Below, piece by piece: positions 7,919 through 15,535 of a stretch of DNA of 22,145 nucleotides. Source of the stretch: a virus; IMG/VR virus record IMGVR_UViG_3300031669_000257, positions 1-22,145 of that record; one strand, given 5' to 3'. The position numbers and the translations under genes were made by a program. The notes under the pieces are model-generated. The model had not been told where the DNA came from, searched no databases, and saw only the letters and a list, made by a program, of their open reading frames with translations. Numbering within the stretch: position 1 is the first letter of the stretch; the number at the start of each line of letters is the position of its first letter.

Positions 7919-7966
7919 GAGCCGCGCGAAAGGCGGAAACGAAAAAAACCGCCCAAAAGGCGGCTC
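7919..7966 (-). promoter_or_regulatory. Competing hairpin (anti-terminator-like) before the tail tube gene
   Basis: On the minus strand GAGCCGC (7966-7960) can pair with GCGGCTC (7925-7919), and inside it GGCGG (7953-7949) can pair with CCGCC (7936-7932). This nested fold uses both arms of the terminator hairpin at 7942-7963, so the two structures exclude each other. The outer stem ends five bases before the GGAG ribosome site of the tail tube gene. Function is inferred from geometry only. Confidence 0.45.
7942..7963 (-). terminator. Intrinsic terminator before the tail tube gene
   Basis: On the minus strand CCGCC-TTTTG-GGCGG is followed at once by seven T residues. It lies in the gap between the tail terminator-like gene and the tail tube gene. 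The stem is short (5 bp) but all G-C. Readthrough by an antiterminated polymerase is expected, since essential genes lie downstream and no promoter is evident in the gap. Confidence 0.7.
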
Positions 7967-7990
7967 GTAGGGATGAAGCGGTGAGGCGGT

Positions 7991-8413
7991 TTACAGTGAG
8001 CCGGCGTCCACCAGGAACGTCAGGCGATAGCCCATGCGGTCGGGATTGACCAGCACCAGCTTGGTGGTGGTGAAGCGCCAGCGCTGGCCGGTGGGCGCCT
8101 CGGTGCCGTGCACGGTCTTGGCGACCAGCTCGATCAGCGGCAGCTGGTTGGTGATCAGATCCTGCTGCCCGATGTAGGGCACGTAAAGCATCACGGCATA
8201 GCTCAGCAGCGCTGGCAGGTTGGTGCTGGGCAGACGGCTATTGGCGTCGACCGTGCTCTGAGCAGCTTCGAACAGGATCCACGCGGCCGGCAAGGTCATC
8301 TTGGTCAGGCCGGGATCGGGGGATTTGCCACCGACCGCCAGACCGGTGGCCGTCGCAATCGCCGGGATGGCCTGAACCTTCGCGTACAGGTCACTGGCGC
8401 ACAGATCAATCAC
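7991..8413 (-). CDS. Probable tail terminator / tail completion protein
   Basis: The protein has 140 residues. The start is a GTG overlapping the TGA of the 65-residue gene (GTGA). It is the last small gene before the tail tube, the normal position of a lambda U-like tail terminator. It has an alpha/beta pattern with an N-terminal helix (IDLCASDLYAKVQAIPAI), a central strand (PAAWILFEA) and a C-terminal strand pair (RWRFTTTKLVLV, YRLTFLVDAGSL), compatible with that fold. No motif is decisive, so the name rests mainly on size and gene order. Such proteins cap the tail tube and join it to the head. Confidence 0.5.
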   Translation of the reverse strand: MIDLCASDLYAKVQAIPAIATATGLAVGGKSPDPGLTKMTLPAAWILFEAAQSTVDANSRLPSTNLPALLSYAVMLYVPYIGQQDLITNQLPLIELVAKTVHGTEAPTGQRWRFTTTKLVLVNPDRMGYRLTFLVDAGSL

Positions 8414-8607
8414 GCGCGAGCCTCGACGGCGTCGCGCAGCTCATTGAGCACCTTGCCGAACTTGGTGGCTTCGATGACTTCCTTTTCGCGCAGCTCCGCG
8501 CCAACCTCGATCAGCCAGCGAGCGACATCTTCCGGCAGGTCGACCTCGCTGCCGGCGGGATAGGTCACGCCTTCGTGCGTGTGCTGCTGGGCGAGCTTGA
8601 TTCTCAT
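8410..8607 (-). CDS. Small phage protein, DUF7210-like
   Basis: The protein has 65 residues. The start ATG forms an ATGA overlap with the upstream morphogenesis gene; a longer open frame upstream is rejected because it lies wholly in that gene. The sequence opens MRIKLAQQHTHEGVTYPAGS, then EVDLPEDVARWLIEVG. This resembles a widespread family of 50-70 residue phage proteins found among head-tail completion genes, in which a short beta-hairpin precedes a helix. Its function is unknown. Translational coupling on both sides suggests it is made in step with the completion proteins. Confidence 0.75.
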   Translation of the reverse strand: MRIKLAQQHTHEGVTYPAGSEVDLPEDVARWLIEVGAELREKEVIEATKFGKVLNELRDAVEARA

Positions 8608-9053
8608 GGCGTTCCCGTTTCGATGTAGTTGAGCCAGAGTCCTTCGTAGAACGGCAGCGCGGCATCGTTCCATCCGAGGAATTCGCGCGCCGGCATGTCT
8701 TCGGTGCCGTCTTGCAGGTAGGCCGCATAGTCCAGATCGGACCCGATGTCGACCCAGCCGACGTGCTCCATCGCGTCGACGGAAAAGCGGATGCTTTCGA
8801 GCAGATCGCCGTCATCCCAGAGCAGACCCTGGCCGGCGTTTCCTTTGTGCGTGCGATAGTCCGCGGTCGATGCCGCCCACGGTGCCCAGTCGCCGCCCCA
8901 TGGATTGATCTTGCTTTGCTGGATCCGTGCGCGGACGTTTTTGACTTCCGACTTGCCGATGATTTCCAGCACCGGGCCGGGGAACTGCGCCCGCGCCACC
9001 ATCGCGCCAAGCTCGGACAGTGCCTGCTCGACGTTGACCTCGACGCCGATCAT
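8604..9053 (-). CDS. Phage virion morphogenesis protein (Mu gpG-like)
   Basis: The protein has 149 residues, with ATGA overlaps at both ends. The middle contains INPWGGDWAPWAASTADYR, then GLLWDDGDLLESIRF, and later YAAYLQDGTEDMPAREFLG. This series (a short linker with W/P residues, L-x-x-x-G-x-L-x-x-S, and a xx-YA-x-x-x-x-GT...PAR-x-FLG ending) is characteristic of the phage virion morphogenesis family (Phage_tail_S, PF05069). Members act in head completion or head-tail joining. It sits four genes after the capsid gene, in keeping with that. Confidence 0.8.
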   Translation of the reverse strand: MIGVEVNVEQALSELGAMVARAQFPGPVLEIIGKSEVKNVRARIQQSKINPWGGDWAPWAASTADYRTHKGNAGQGLLWDDGDLLESIRFSVDAMEHVGWVDIGSDLDYAAYLQDGTEDMPAREFLGWNDAALPFYEGLWLNYIETGTP

Positions 9054-9688
9054 GCGTTGGGCTGGTACGGCGTGGTCGCGATGACGGCGCCGAGGAAGCC
9101 GTAGCTCACCGCGTCCATCTTGTAGGCGTTGCCGTCGTCGTCGGTGAACATATCGCCGGCCTGCACCTTGTCATCCGTGAGCAGCGGCAGGTACATCGTC
9201 CATTCGGGCATCGGCGCGCTGCTGTTGCTCGGCCCCGGAAAGCCCACCGGCTCGCTGAATCCTTTATCGCGCTTAAGCTGCATGTTGCAGGGCCAGCCAG
9301 TCAGAATCGGCGTCGTGGTTTGCACCGCACCGCCGCCCGTGGTGAATGACTGCACCGCGCGCGTGACGGTGATCGTGTCCGTGCACAGCATCGCCATCGG
9401 CGGACGCAAACCGCCATCGACCATCACCCAGATATCCGATCCGACCAGGATGTCGCCGACCTGCACTTGCGAGGTGTCGACGAACGCGCGCCACAGGATC
9501 GTGGCTTGCTTGGCGATCGTCTTGAACTGGGCATCGGGTGAAAACACGGCCGGCAGCGTGCCAAGCAGGTTGGCCGGTTGAATCGGCGTAATCGCGCCGC
9601 CGCGATACCAGCTGTGCGGCGTGCCAATGCGTGAGGCGGCTTTGCCGTAGCCCTTGGCGACCAGTGCCTGCAGCGTCACGCCGTCCAT
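9050..9688 (-). CDS. Phage structural protein of unknown function, completion module
   Basis: The protein has 212 residues, coupled to its neighbours by TGATG upstream and ATGA downstream. It has no motif I recognise. The N-terminus (MDGVTLQALVAKGYGKAASR) is helical. The rest is beta-rich with two similar halves around segments of the type QVQVGDILVGSDIWVMVDG and KVQAGDMFTDDDGNAYKMD, both describing a V-Q-V/A-GD turn followed by a strand. Head closure or stopper proteins have this size and position, but that assignment is inference from order only. Confidence 0.65.
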   Translation of the reverse strand: MDGVTLQALVAKGYGKAASRIGTPHSWYRGGAITPIQPANLLGTLPAVFSPDAQFKTIAKQATILWRAFVDTSQVQVGDILVGSDIWVMVDGGLRPPMAMLCTDTITVTRAVQSFTTGGGAVQTTTPILTGWPCNMQLKRDKGFSEPVGFPGPSNSSAPMPEWTMYLPLLTDDKVQAGDMFTDDDGNAYKMDAVSYGFLGAVIATTPYQPNA

Positions 9689-9918
9689 CAGTATTCCTCG
9701 CCCATACGCTTCTGCACGACGTACTGCATGCGCGCCAGGTGACCGGCGACCTTGAGCAGATCGTCTGACCCTGACCAGTTCGTGCGCATGGAGAAGTCGC
9801 CCGCTTCTTCGAGCAGCGTGATTTCCATGGTCTCGCCGCTTTCCGCACGCGCCAGTGCTTCTTTCAGCATCGTGACCACGCGCTCGTTCGCTCGACGCTT
9901 GAGCTCAACGACGGCCAT
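9688..9918 (-). CDS. Small conserved-type phage protein, function unknown
   Basis: The protein has 76 residues and overlaps both neighbours by TGATG. It has an N-terminal amphipathic helix (MAVVELKRRANERVVTMLKE), a short beta segment and a C-terminal helix (DDLLKVAGHLARMQYVVQKR). No known catalytic or binding motif is visible. The layout resembles small phage proteins that pair a basic N-terminus with an LxxLAxxLxxMQ-type helix. A role in head-tail completion is suggested by position only. Confidence 0.65.
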   Translation of the reverse strand: MAVVELKRRANERVVTMLKEALARAESGETMEITLLEEAGDFSMRTNWSGSDDLLKVAGHLARMQYVVQKRMGEEY

Positions 9919-10319
9919 CAGACGACCATCTGCAGGGTGTTGCTCGGCCCTTCAAACTGGGGCCCAGCCGGGATACCCAGAAACGCGCACAGCTTGCGCC
10001 GCCAGTTGGCGAAGAGTGCATCACGGTCCCGAACCTCGTTTTTATTGTGCGTCCACGGCCCGGCCTGATCGGTGTCCAGATTGCCGCCTGCGGTCGGGAT
10101 CGCTGTCTCCAGCGTGTAGAGGTTGGTGAGGTAGGTGGTGACCACCACAGCACCCTCGCTCTGGCTGACGTGCTGCAGCCGATATTCCAGCGCCAGGTAC
10201 TGCTTCAAGATCCACGGGTACGGAAACACGACATTGCCGTCACCAAGCGCGGGATAGCCGCAGAATCGCCGGATATCCACCAGCTGCGCATCCGTGAAGG
10301 CGTAGGGCGTGAAGGCCAT
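9918..10319 (-). CDS. Probable head-tail connector-like protein
   Basis: The protein has 133 residues. AGGA lies eight bases before the ATG, and the stop overlaps the next start (TGATG). It opens with a DAQLVDIRRFCGYPALGDG segment and continues with aromatic-rich helices (PYPWILKQYLALEYRLQHV, YLTNLYTLETAIP) and a C-terminal FANWRRKLCAFLGIPAGPQ helix. Its place shortly after the major capsid gene and its helical nature fit a connector adaptor that extends the portal, but no signature is certain. Confidence 0.55.
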   Translation of the reverse strand: MAFTPYAFTDAQLVDIRRFCGYPALGDGNVVFPYPWILKQYLALEYRLQHVSQSEGAVVVTTYLTNLYTLETAIPTAGGNLDTDQAGPWTHNKNEVRDRDALFANWRRKLCAFLGIPAGPQFEGPSNTLQMVV

Positions 10320-10322
10320 CGG

Positions 10323-10541
10323 TCAGTCCTCGCGGAACGGCGCGCCGGCACGGTGCAAGCGCTCGATCAGCGCCACGTCACTCTCCGGATCAAAGGCATG
10401 CCCAGCCGGCCACCAGCGCGAGCGCCCGTGATCGACCAGGCCGAAATTGCGGGCCAGCACGAAGCCCGAAGGCTCCGGCTGGCGCGCGCACGTCTCTTGG
10501 CCGGCAACATCAGGCTGCCGGCGGTTGTAGGGACGTGCCAT
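10323..10541 (-). CDS. Hypothetical protein after the capsid gene
   Basis: The protein has 72 residues and starts three bases after the major capsid stop. It is rich in Arg, Pro and Trp (MARPYNRRQPDVAGQE near the start, GRSRWWPAGHAFDPESD in the middle). No domain is recognised. The ribosome site is weak, so coupling to capsid translation is likely. Coding is supported by the tight fit between two well-supported genes. Confidence 0.6.
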   Translation of the reverse strand: MARPYNRRQPDVAGQETCARQPEPSGFVLARNFGLVDHGRSRWWPAGHAFDPESDVALIERLHRAGAPFRED

Positions 10542-10544
10542 GGC

Positions 10545-11906
10545 TTACAGCGATTCCAGAATCACGCCGCGCTTGTAGGCCGAGTTGCTGGCCGTCGGGA
10601 TCGTGTTCGGGTTGGTGGTGATGTCGCTCGGCACGGTGAATCCGCCGATGTAGCTCCACGACTGGGTAACGACCTGCTTGAGCGCGTCCAGCGGCTCGCG
10701 GGTGATGTGGGCGATGTCGTCCTCCATCACCATCATGTCGTCGTCGTCCGCCTCGGTGGCGCCGGCGTAGCCCTCGCGGGTGAACACACCCTCGACCAGC
10801 GCACCCTCGCCGCACAGCGCGCCATAGTTGACGGTACCGACGCCCGAATACGCCGCGTTCGGGTTCAGATTGGTCTCGATGAGCTGGATGCCAAGAAGTT
10901 CGGCCACGACACCAAGGCGGAATTCCTCGGACTTCGGCTGCCCGCGGAAAAGCAGCTTGAAGTCTGGATCGGAAAAGAGGCCGACAGACTGCTTCGGGCT
11001 AGCATAGAAATTATACATACCAGATCCCGGCACAGGCATCACGCCGCTGGCCGACAGCTGGGCCTTGGCGTTCAGCAGCATCTGCATCGTCAGCCTGCCG
11101 CCGTTCTGGCTGGTTGAGCTACTGATGCCCCAGGCGGTCGCGGCCATGATGGAGCCGGTGGCCGAGTCATACGGACGCTGCACCAGCGGCGCCACGGCCG
11201 ACTGCACGGCGTTCTTGGCGGTGGCATCCGCGACGGTGACCGAGCTGGCGAAGGTCAGCGTGCCGGAAATGCCTCCGGGGCTGATCGACACGTTGGAGCC
11301 GTCCACGGCCACACCGGTCAGCGAGTAGACATCGGAGCCGACGGTCACGTTGACCGGGTTGCTGACGGAAACCGGCACATACTGGCCCTCGCTGTTCCAG
11401 GTGTTCTGGAAGCCCGATACGTCGTCGACGCTGATCGTCACGCCCGCAGCGCCCAGCGTGACGCGGACGAAGGTGTTGCCGCCCAGATACGAGGCATACA
11501 GCGCGCGCTGTGCCAGCGTGTCGACCGAGCGCGCGGCCTGCTCGCCGAGTGCCTTGGCGTTCTGCAGGAACAGGCTGGCGATGGCGACACGGGAGGTCAC
11601 GACGTTCAGCATCTGGTTGGCGGCGTACTGGTTGACGCCCAGCGTGTACTGCTCGACGCCGTAGTTCTGCGGAGTGAGTCCGGATGTGAAGTCGGCGTTG
11701 GCCGCCGGAGACATCGCGGTAGTGATCGCCGGCAGCAGGCCGCGGCGGGTCTTGGTGATGGTTTCGCCGATGCCGGCCGCGAACGGCTCGCGCGCCGCGA
11801 TGGCACGAAAGCCGAGCTTGGCGCGCAGGGAATCTTGGAAATCACGCTCAAGAAAGCCCAGCTGGATGACGGACTGCAGTGACGCGGGGAGATTGTTGAT
11901 GCTCAT
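10545..11906 (-). CDS. Major capsid protein
   Basis: The protein has 453 residues. AAAGGT lies eight bases before the ATG. It follows the scaffold-like gene and precedes the connector genes. The N-terminal 120 residues are helical with GFLERDFQDSLRAKLGFRAI and a glutamine/asparagine-rich loop. The middle (about 145-240) is a beta-rich block (VRVTLGAAGVTISVDDVSGF and following) that reads as an insertion domain. The C-terminal half has MYNFYASPKQSVGLFSDPDF, then KSEEFRLGVVAELLGIQLIE, which match the capsid P-loop and A-domain style of HK97-fold proteins. An HK97 fold is inferred. No protease gene is seen, and no maturation cleavage site is evident. Confidence 0.8.
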   Translation of the reverse strand: MSINNLPASLQSVIQLGFLERDFQDSLRAKLGFRAIAAREPFAAGIGETITKTRRGLLPAITTAMSPAANADFTSGLTPQNYGVEQYTLGVNQYAANQMLNVVTSRVAIASLFLQNAKALGEQAARSVDTLAQRALYASYLGGNTFVRVTLGAAGVTISVDDVSGFQNTWNSEGQYVPVSVSNPVNVTVGSDVYSLTGVAVDGSNVSISPGGISGTLTFASSVTVADATAKNAVQSAVAPLVQRPYDSATGSIMAATAWGISSSTSQNGGRLTMQMLLNAKAQLSASGVMPVPGSGMYNFYASPKQSVGLFSDPDFKLLFRGQPKSEEFRLGVVAELLGIQLIETNLNPNAAYSGVGTVNYGALCGEGALVEGVFTREGYAGATEADDDDMMVMEDDIAHITREPLDALKQVVTQSWSYIGGFTVPSDITTNPNTIPTASNSAYKRGVILESL

Positions 11907-11967
11907 GGTCGTTTACCTTTGAGAGAGGTTTACGTGCCATGGGCGCCTGGCCCCGATGCACTGCTTT

Positions 11968-11982
11968 GCCGGCCTATCCGGC
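11968..11982 (-). repeat. Short inverted repeat between scaffold and capsid genes
   Basis: GCCGG-ATAGG-CCGGC forms a perfect 5-bp stem in the 90-base gap before the capsid gene. No T run follows, so it is not an intrinsic terminator. It may protect or process the capsid mRNA. Confidence 0.35.
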
Positions 11983-11996
11983 GTTAGAGAACGGTG

Positions 11997-12545
11997 TTAC
12001 GCGTAGCCGAGTCGGCGCTTTTCCGCCTTGTATTCCTCGGGGGTCATCTCGCTCGCTTTCTTCGCCGCTGGCGTCTTGCTTTCCGGCGTTTTCTGCGTGC
12101 TGGATGTGGTCTTGGTGAACAGGTAGGGCTTGGCCTTGCGCAGCGCGTCAATCGCGTCGTCGGCGCCCTCGATCTCGCCGCTTTCGGCCAGCTTGACCTT
12201 GCTCATATCGACGAAAGCGAGCCCGTCCAGGTCGACGATGCCGGCCTTGACCGCAAAGGCCTTGAGTTCGGCCTTGATGATGCGGAGCTGGGCCGACTTG
12301 CTTACCTCTTCGATCTTGCCGGTGGCTTCCTCAGCCGCCTTTTTCGCCACGTCAGCAGCTTCGGCGGCCTTTTTCTCGGCCTCCTGGGCGCGGAGCCGGT
12401 AGCCGGCGCTTTCCTGCCGCAGCTCCTTGACGTAGGTGGCGCTGAAGGTTTCGGCGGGAGCGGGGGCCGGAGCCGGAGCGGGTGGACCACCACCGCCGAC
12501 CTCTCCACCTTCGGGACTCATCAGGACGTATCGCTTGCGCAGCAT
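11997..12545 (-). CDS. Phage scaffold-like protein
   Basis: The protein has 182 residues and lies between portal and capsid genes, the normal site of the scaffold gene. GGAGA stands about seven bases before the ATG. It has an acidic start, a Pro/Ala run (PAPAPAPAPAE), and a long charged coiled coil (about 45-100) made mostly of Ala, Glu and Lys. A helical region (AELKAFAVKAGIVDLDG, DDAIDALRKAKPYLF) matches the common phage scaffold pattern. The C-terminus is basic (PEEYKAEKRRLGYA), as needed to touch the capsid protein. Scaffolds are temporary and leave before packaging. Confidence 0.75.
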   Translation of the reverse strand: MLRKRYVLMSPEGGEVGGGGPPAPAPAPAPAETFSATYVKELRQESAGYRLRAQEAEKKAAEAADVAKKAAEEATGKIEEVSKSAQLRIIKAELKAFAVKAGIVDLDGLAFVDMSKVKLAESGEIEGADDAIDALRKAKPYLFTKTTSSTQKTPESKTPAAKKASEMTPEEYKAEKRRLGYA

Positions 12546-12559
12546 CTGGCTGTCTCCAT

Positions 12560-12583
12560 AAAAAAAGGCGCCATCAAGGCGCC
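12560..12583 (-). terminator. Intrinsic terminator between portal and scaffold genes
   Basis: On the minus strand GGCGCC-TTGAT-GGCGCC is followed directly by seven T residues. The last T run touches the ribosome site of the scaffold gene, leaving no room for a promoter. Readthrough, presumably by antiterminated polymerase, is needed for head and tail genes downstream. Confidence 0.8.
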
Positions 12584-12607
12584 CGGGTGACCCGATCCAT
12601 CAGAGGA

Positions 12608-14062
12608 TCAGGCGGTGATCTTTTCCTGAATCTGCGGCGCCTGCGCAGCGAGCTTGGCCTGCTCAGCCTTGATCAGCGCCAGCTCGGCCACCGGGTCAGG
12701 AACGTCATACTGCTGCGCCACAATGCCCACGGCCGTTTCCTGCGACATATGCCCCGCATCGGTATGCGTGCGCAGCGTGCTGGCACTCCTGGACAGGTCA
12801 GCGAAGGTTGGCGCGTACCATGGCGGCCACTTGAGGCTGACTTTGGCCGCGGTGAGCTTCGGATAGGCGGTGCCATCCCGCGCGATCAGCTGCGAGGACG
12901 CGCCCACCGTGACGATCATTTGCAACAGCGACTGCAAGCCGCCGCCATAGGTGATGCGCAGCTGGTCGGCCAGCCAGATCAGCGGCTGGTTCAGCATTTC
13001 CATCGCGCGGCCGGATTGCGCCGCCGCCAGCTTGTCGGGGTTGACGCGTGAGGCGTGCAGCTGTTCCAGCGCCAGTTCGCGCATGAACTTGACGTAGTTG
13101 ATGACCGCCTCGGATGCGGCGCCGTCGATCTCGACCAGCTTCGCGTCGCCATCCTTTCCGACGATCATGGCGTTGGCGGCCGAGCGCACCATCTTGCCGC
13201 CGGCATCGCTCGCCGGTTCCTTGATCAGCAGCAGCGGGTCGCCCGCATAGCGCAAGGCGCGTGCGCCCTGGCTCAGCTGGTACTCGCATTCGATCTGGGT
13301 GTTGATCGCCTCATCGTTGAACGTGGGCGCGCCGTCGATGCCGTTGCCGCCGGCCAGATTCTTTATCCACACCACCGGCACGAAGCCGAGTTCGTGCGGC
13401 ACCGTGCGCTTGCGATCAAGCTGCGGCGGCTTGTTGGTCTTTTCCTTGTCGATCTTCTGCGGCAGATACCATTCTTCCGCGGCATCCGTCCACACGCGCT
13501 GCCACCAGAAAACAGCCGGCAAATCCTTGTCGGGGATGTCGTAGCCCATGGCTGCCAGATCATCGCCCTTGACCTTGAACCGCTCCATGACGCTCAGCAG
13601 CATGTCGGGGCGCTTCGGATTCCATGCCGGCGTCAGATAGGTGGTGTCCATCACGTCGACGTAGATCCGGCCCTCCAGCACGCGCAGCCACAGCGCGATG
13701 CTGCCTACGCTGCCACGCATCGCGGCATCGACCATCGTCAGATTGAGACTGGTCTCGCTGATGATCGCCTTGAGCGTTTCGGCCGAATCCTCATCCTCGT
13801 GGCTGATTTCCGGGAAGTGGCCTTCGGAGAACAGCATCGCGACGGACTGGCTGACGGCCAGCGCGCAGAGGTTATAACGCACACACGGGCGCCGCTCGCG
13901 CAGCTTGATGTACTCGTTCGCGCCGTTCTGCTCTTCGTCGAAGCTGTACTTGAGCACGTCGTACATTGTGCCGTCGAGCACACGCTTCCACGCCTGCATC
14001 TGCGCCACGCGCGGCGGCAAATCCTTGTCGGCCGGGTATTGCTGCTGCAGGCGGCGCCACAT
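12608..14062 (-). CDS. Portal protein
   Basis: The protein has 484 residues. Its ATG overlaps the TAA of the preceding gene (TAATG). It begins with the helical stem typical of portals (QQQYPADKDLPPRVAQMQAW), then YIKLRERRPCVRYNLCALAV, and ends with a helical crown region (DPVAELALIKAEQAKLAAQA). The middle holds AGDPLLLIKEP, SAANAMIVG and AVINYVKFMRELALEQLHAS, as in the SPP1 gp6-like portal family (PF05133). Portals form the dodecameric vertex ring through which DNA enters and leaves. It follows the large terminase, its working partner. Confidence 0.85.
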   Translation of the reverse strand: MWRRLQQQYPADKDLPPRVAQMQAWKRVLDGTMYDVLKYSFDEEQNGANEYIKLRERRPCVRYNLCALAVSQSVAMLFSEGHFPEISHEDEDSAETLKAIISETSLNLTMVDAAMRGSVGSIALWLRVLEGRIYVDVMDTTYLTPAWNPKRPDMLLSVMERFKVKGDDLAAMGYDIPDKDLPAVFWWQRVWTDAAEEWYLPQKIDKEKTNKPPQLDRKRTVPHELGFVPVVWIKNLAGGNGIDGAPTFNDEAINTQIECEYQLSQGARALRYAGDPLLLIKEPASDAGGKMVRSAANAMIVGKDGDAKLVEIDGAASEAVINYVKFMRELALEQLHASRVNPDKLAAAQSGRAMEMLNQPLIWLADQLRITYGGGLQSLLQMIVTVGASSQLIARDGTAYPKLTAAKVSLKWPPWYAPTFADLSRSASTLRTHTDAGHMSQETAVGIVAQQYDVPDPVAELALIKAEQAKLAAQAPQIQEKITA

Positions 14063-14259
14063 TACTTGTTCAGCTCCCGCTTGGCGGCAGCCTTCACCAC
14101 GGCAGCCTCATGCGCCGAGATGTTGCCGACGTGCAGCGCATGGCTGGCACCGCTCAGCGCGGCGCGTGCGTGCGACTTGTCGGGGATCGGAAAGCTGCGA
14201 TTCGGCCCGGCAAACTTCGCCGCCGGGATCGCGTTGCGTGCGCTGGTGGTCAGTTTCAC
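14062..14259 (-). CDS. Small protein between terminase and portal, function unknown
   Basis: The protein has 65 residues. I chose the GTG at 14259 because GAGGTGA, which overlaps the terminase stop, lies five bases upstream. The sequence has KLTTSARNAIPAAKFAGPNR, then SFPIPDKSHARAALSGASHA, then a basic helix (VVKAAAKRELNK). The F-AGP-x-RSFPI-DK-HARAAL pattern is common among small phage and bacterial proteins without known function, sometimes found near head genes or fused to other phage proteins. It could bind DNA or the portal, but that is a guess. Confidence 0.75.
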   Translation of the reverse strand: MKLTTSARNAIPAAKFAGPNRSFPIPDKSHARAALSGASHALHVGNISAHEAAVVKAAAKRELNK

Positions 14260-14263
14260 GTTG

Positions 14264-15535
14264 TCACCTCTGCATGTGGATGGATTGGGTGAAGTGCGCC
14301 TGCACCGGCTTGATGATTGGCCAGTTGAAATGCACCAGGTAGCCCAGCGCGTCCGGGGCGTGATCCTTGCCTTCGGTCTTGTCCGGCTCGCCGTTCTTGT
14401 CGTAAATCTGCTGCTCCAGGCAGGCCGTCGTGACCGGCGCCAGTGCGGCATTGATCTTGAGCCGCCTGTCTCCAAGCGAATTGCAGATCACGCCACCCAT
14501 CGCCATCACGCGTTCTTTCACGAACGGGTTGCGGCTGGGTACGTGAACCGTGAACCCCGCGCGTTGCAGCAGCAGGATGTCGGACTCGGTGGCGTTCACC
14601 GTCTTGTTGCTCTGCCCGCTCGCATCCGGGTAGATGTGAATCTGGCGGTTCGGGAACTTCTCTTTGATCGTCGTGATGACGTGCGGCGTATCTCGTAGCT
14701 CCGTCAGTTCGCCGACGATGTGCGGGTTGCCCTGGCGGATTACCGTGATGACGCTGGTGCAGTTGTAGACGTTGAAGTCCTGCCCGATGTGCAGCTCGTC
14801 GCCAGGCTGTACCGTGTCGGTCGTGCCGTTCTTGATGCGGTCGAAATCGGGATAGACAGCGCCCGATGTCAAGTTGACGAAGCGCCCTTCGATGTACGCG
14901 TCGATCAACTGCGCCGGGTACGATCGCTTCAGCGAGTCGATGTAGCCCGCTGGCAGATTGCGCTCGTTGCTGTAGGTGCTGGCCCGGATCAGCCGGTAGC
15001 CTTCTGTCGGCTCCTTTTCCCATCGCTCATAGACGAACCTGAAGCCTTCCGGCGTCGTCGCCACACCCACCGTGTTGATGGACTTATCCGGCTTCTTCTG
15101 CCGGTTCCGCGCGATGATCTGATTCCATGCATGCGCGGCATCGGCCGGCTTGAGCGTGTCCAGCTCGTCAACGATCGAATCGGCGACCTCGTAGCCGACG
15201 ATCCGTTCGGGGTTGTCCAGCGTGCGGAAGATGATCTGGCCGCAGCCGGCAATCGAAATGACGTGCTCAGCCTTGTTGAGGCTGAACTTGACGCCTGCCG
15301 CCCGGAGCGTGGCACTGAACCGCGGATAGCCGATCATCCGCACCAGGTCGTATGTCGGCAGGTAGTAGGCCACATCCTGCAGCGGATACGCCCATTTCAG
15401 CCGCAGCGCGCGCTTAAGGCCTGCATCTGTCTTGCCGGATCCGAAGCCACCCACGAAAGCCGGAAAGGCGTCAGCCGCGGTGACGAAGTCGTGCTGTGGT
15501 GCGCTGGCCTGAGACACCAGCACGCGCTTGCTCAT
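14264..15535 (-). CDS. terL: Terminase large subunit
   Basis: The protein has 423 residues. It starts in an ATGA overlap with the small terminase gene. ATPase: Walker A GGFGSGKT at 29-36, Walker B SIVDELD at 120-126 with D123/E124, and a coupling motif around VGVATTPEGF (156-165). RNase H-like nuclease: D253 (GQDFN), D304 (YPDASG) and D391/D395 (DHAPDALGY). All acidic residues expected are present, so an active enzyme is likely. It cuts concatemeric DNA and pumps it into the procapsid through the portal. At 423 residues it is at the short end for the family, with little N-terminal extension. Confidence 0.95.
   Translation of the reverse strand: MSKRVLVSQASAPQHDFVTAADAFPAFVGGFGSGKTDAGLKRALRLKWAYPLQDVAYYLPTYDLVRMIGYPRFSATLRAAGVKFSLNKAEHVISIAGCGQIIFRTLDNPERIVGYEVADSIVDELDTLKPADAAHAWNQIIARNRQKKPDKSINTVGVATTPEGFRFVYERWEKEPTEGYRLIRASTYSNERNLPAGYIDSLKRSYPAQLIDAYIEGRFVNLTSGAVYPDFDRIKNGTTDTVQPGDELHIGQDFNVYNCTSVITVIRQGNPHIVGELTELRDTPHVITTIKEKFPNRQIHIYPDASGQSNKTVNATESDILLLQRAGFTVHVPSRNPFVKERVMAMGGVICNSLGDRRLKINAALAPVTTACLEQQIYDKNGEPDKTEGKDHAPDALGYLVHFNWPIIKPVQAHFTQSIHMQR

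Noticed and set aside
7903-7956. Extended N-terminus (18 residues) of the tail tube protein
   Set aside because: It would be translated from the terminator/competitor hairpin region, whereas GGAG stands eight bases before the ATG at 7902.
11907-11996. Promoter for the capsid gene
   Set aside because: I looked for -35/-10 pairs in the 90-base gap and found none convincing, only a short inverted repeat without a T run.
13055-14698. Long plus-strand open frame (547 codons) and similar ones at 4282-5826, 1246-2421 and 359-1279
   Set aside because: All are antisense to strongly supported minus-strand genes (terminase, portal, tape measure, tail tip). Their products are Arg/His/Gly/Val-rich without recognisable domains, as expected for shadow frames in GC-rich DNA.
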